This document shows positions 6,542 to 6,917 of a stretch of 6,917 nucleotides of DNA, piece by piece. The stretch is taken from positions 1 through 6,917 of the forward strand of contig VBLR01000112.1 of NCBI GenBank assembly GCA_005878665.1, given 5' to 3'. Source of the stretch: Methanobacteriota archaeon (lineage in GTDB: Archaea > Thermoplasmatota > Thermoplasmata > RBG-16-68-12). How positions within the stretch are numbered: the stretch's first letter is position 1; the number at the start of each line of letters is the position of its first letter. A program made the position numbers and the translations under genes. The notes under the pieces were generated by a model that was given only the letters and a program-made list of their open reading frames with translations, ran no database searches and had not been told where the DNA came from.

Positions 6542-6560
6542 TTTACTCAATTGAGTAAAA
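6541..6560. repeat. 20-bp perfect palindrome, copy 3, at the start of the unknown gene
   Basis: TTTTACTCAATTGAGTAAAA is perfectly self-complementary. Its first base is the A of the minus-strand ATG of the 107-residue gene, so a protein bound here would cover the start codon. Outer arms GTCGCT (6529-6534) and AGCGAC (6561-6566) extend the symmetry, with a 6-nt one-sided interruption. Such a site fits an operator for a homodimeric regulator; the regulator is not identified. Confidence 0.85.
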
Positions 6561-6689
6561 AGCGACCCGAACCTCAACCCTCCATCGGGAGGGGACCGCG
6601 AAAGTGAAAGTCCGCCTTGACTCCCGTCCCTTTCAGGCACCTGGCCGCTGTGCTTATGGCCTCGAACGCGTGGGTGCCGCCGGGAGTCA
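6561..6689. other. Divergent intergenic region between genes 6 and 7
   Basis: These 129 nt separate the start of the unknown minus-strand gene from the start of the plus-strand oxidoreductase. I see no gene here. GCTTATGG at 6652-6659 is the only A/T-rich box on the plus strand. It is a weak TATA candidate about 35 nt upstream of the ATG at 6690, and its complement CCATAAGC could equally serve the minus-strand gene. A GAAAGTGAAAGT tandem 6-mer occurs around 6600. Confidence 0.4.
6652..6659 (+). promoter_or_regulatory. Weak box A candidate for the oxidoreductase gene
   Basis: GCTTATGG is centred about 35 nt upstream of the ATG at 6690, giving a predicted leader of about 10 nt that includes GGGAG. 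The match to a TATA box is poor, so this rests mainly on spacing. Confidence 0.3.
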
Positions 6690-6917
6690 ATGAGACTCGC
6701 CGTCTTCGGCGCAGGCGGGATGGGCGCGACTCATGCAAGCGCGTACGCGGCGTTCGGAAAAAAGGAACACGTGGAAATCGCGGGGATCGTGAGTCGTTCG
6801 GCACCGAAGGCTCGCGCGCTCGCGAAGCGAGTCAATGCGCCCTGGTTCACGGACCCGCAGAAAATCCTGAGAGACGAATCGATCGACGCCATCGACGTGA
6901 CCACCCCGAGTGGCCTC
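6690..6917 (+). CDS. Gfo/Idh/MocA family NAD(P)-dependent oxidoreductase (3' partial)
   Basis: The first 76 residues are present and the rest lies beyond the window. MRLAVFGAGGMGATHASAYA begins with a Rossmann strand and the dinucleotide-binding GxGxxG motif (G7, G9, G12). It is followed by strand 2 EIAGIVSRS (about 30-38), where residues after the strand choose NAD or NADP. The helix KARALAKRV, a DPQKILRDESIDAIDVTTPSGL segment and the TTPSGL turn match the N-terminal domain of the Gfo/Idh/MocA family, where D-x-V-x-I-x-TP-(N/S) is typical. Members oxidise or reduce sugars, inositols and related polyols; the catalytic EKP segment and the substrate domain are outside the window. The ATG at 6690 starts exactly at the Rossmann strand, with GGGAG four nt upstream. 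It is transcribed away from the unknown gene. Confidence 0.88.
   Translation, partial: MRLAVFGAGGMGATHASAYAAFGKKEHVEIAGIVSRSAPKARALAKRVNAPWFTDPQKILRDESIDAIDVTTPSGL

Noticed and set aside
6113..6560. CRISPR array or REP/IS200-type element
   Set aside because: Three copies with unequal spacing (54 and 374 bp), and a gene between two of them, do not fit a CRISPR array. Gene 6 shows no HUH motif, so it is not an IS200/RAYT-type transposase.

Overview
The window reads as G+C-rich archaeal DNA. Three start regions (about 2250, 4828 and 6070) carry short A/T-rich boxes where an archaeal TATA/box A should lie. The aminotransferase box sits about 25 nt upstream of its ATG, the leaderless arrangement common in archaea. 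One gene encodes a surface-type protein with tandem beta-sandwich repeats, one membrane helix and a cytosolic zinc ribbon, an architecture familiar from archaea. A G+C-rich lineage near Thermoplasmata is my best guess, but it is inference and no marker gene is present.

Layout. (1) 2-2155, plus: a STAND-type P-loop ATPase with C-terminal TPR repeats, cut at its 5' end by the window edge. (2) 2311-3585, plus: an exported, membrane-anchored protein with three Ig-like repeats and a C-terminal zinc ribbon. (3) 3649-4323, plus: a small ankyrin-repeat protein. (4) 4349-4792, minus: a single-domain VOC (glyoxalase/PhnB-like) protein, convergent with the ankyrin gene. (5) 4885-6045, minus: a complete fold-type I PLP aminotransferase of the aspartate aminotransferase family. 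(6) 6218-6541, minus: a 107-residue protein of unknown function. (7) 6690 to the edge, plus: the start of a Gfo/Idh/MocA-type NAD(P)-dependent oxidoreductase.

Most of these genes look like independent units with their own promoters, not one pathway. Genes 2 and 3 could be co-transcribed, since only 63 nt separate them.

The most unusual part is 6100-6570. A 20-bp palindrome, perfect as TTTTACTCAATTGAGTAAAA at 6541-6560, occurs there three times. One copy abuts and overlaps by one base the start codon of the unknown gene 6. Two degenerate copies, 54 bp apart, lie between the end of gene 6 and the aminotransferase promoter. Gene 6 is therefore bracketed by the motif. It is also less G+C-rich than its neighbours, and its predicted strand/helix order (beta-alpha-beta-beta-alpha-beta) and a GQSVLFV segment recall small ferredoxin-fold proteins such as Cas2/VapD. 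This may be an undescribed regulon or a small mobile or defence-like cassette. The function is unproven.
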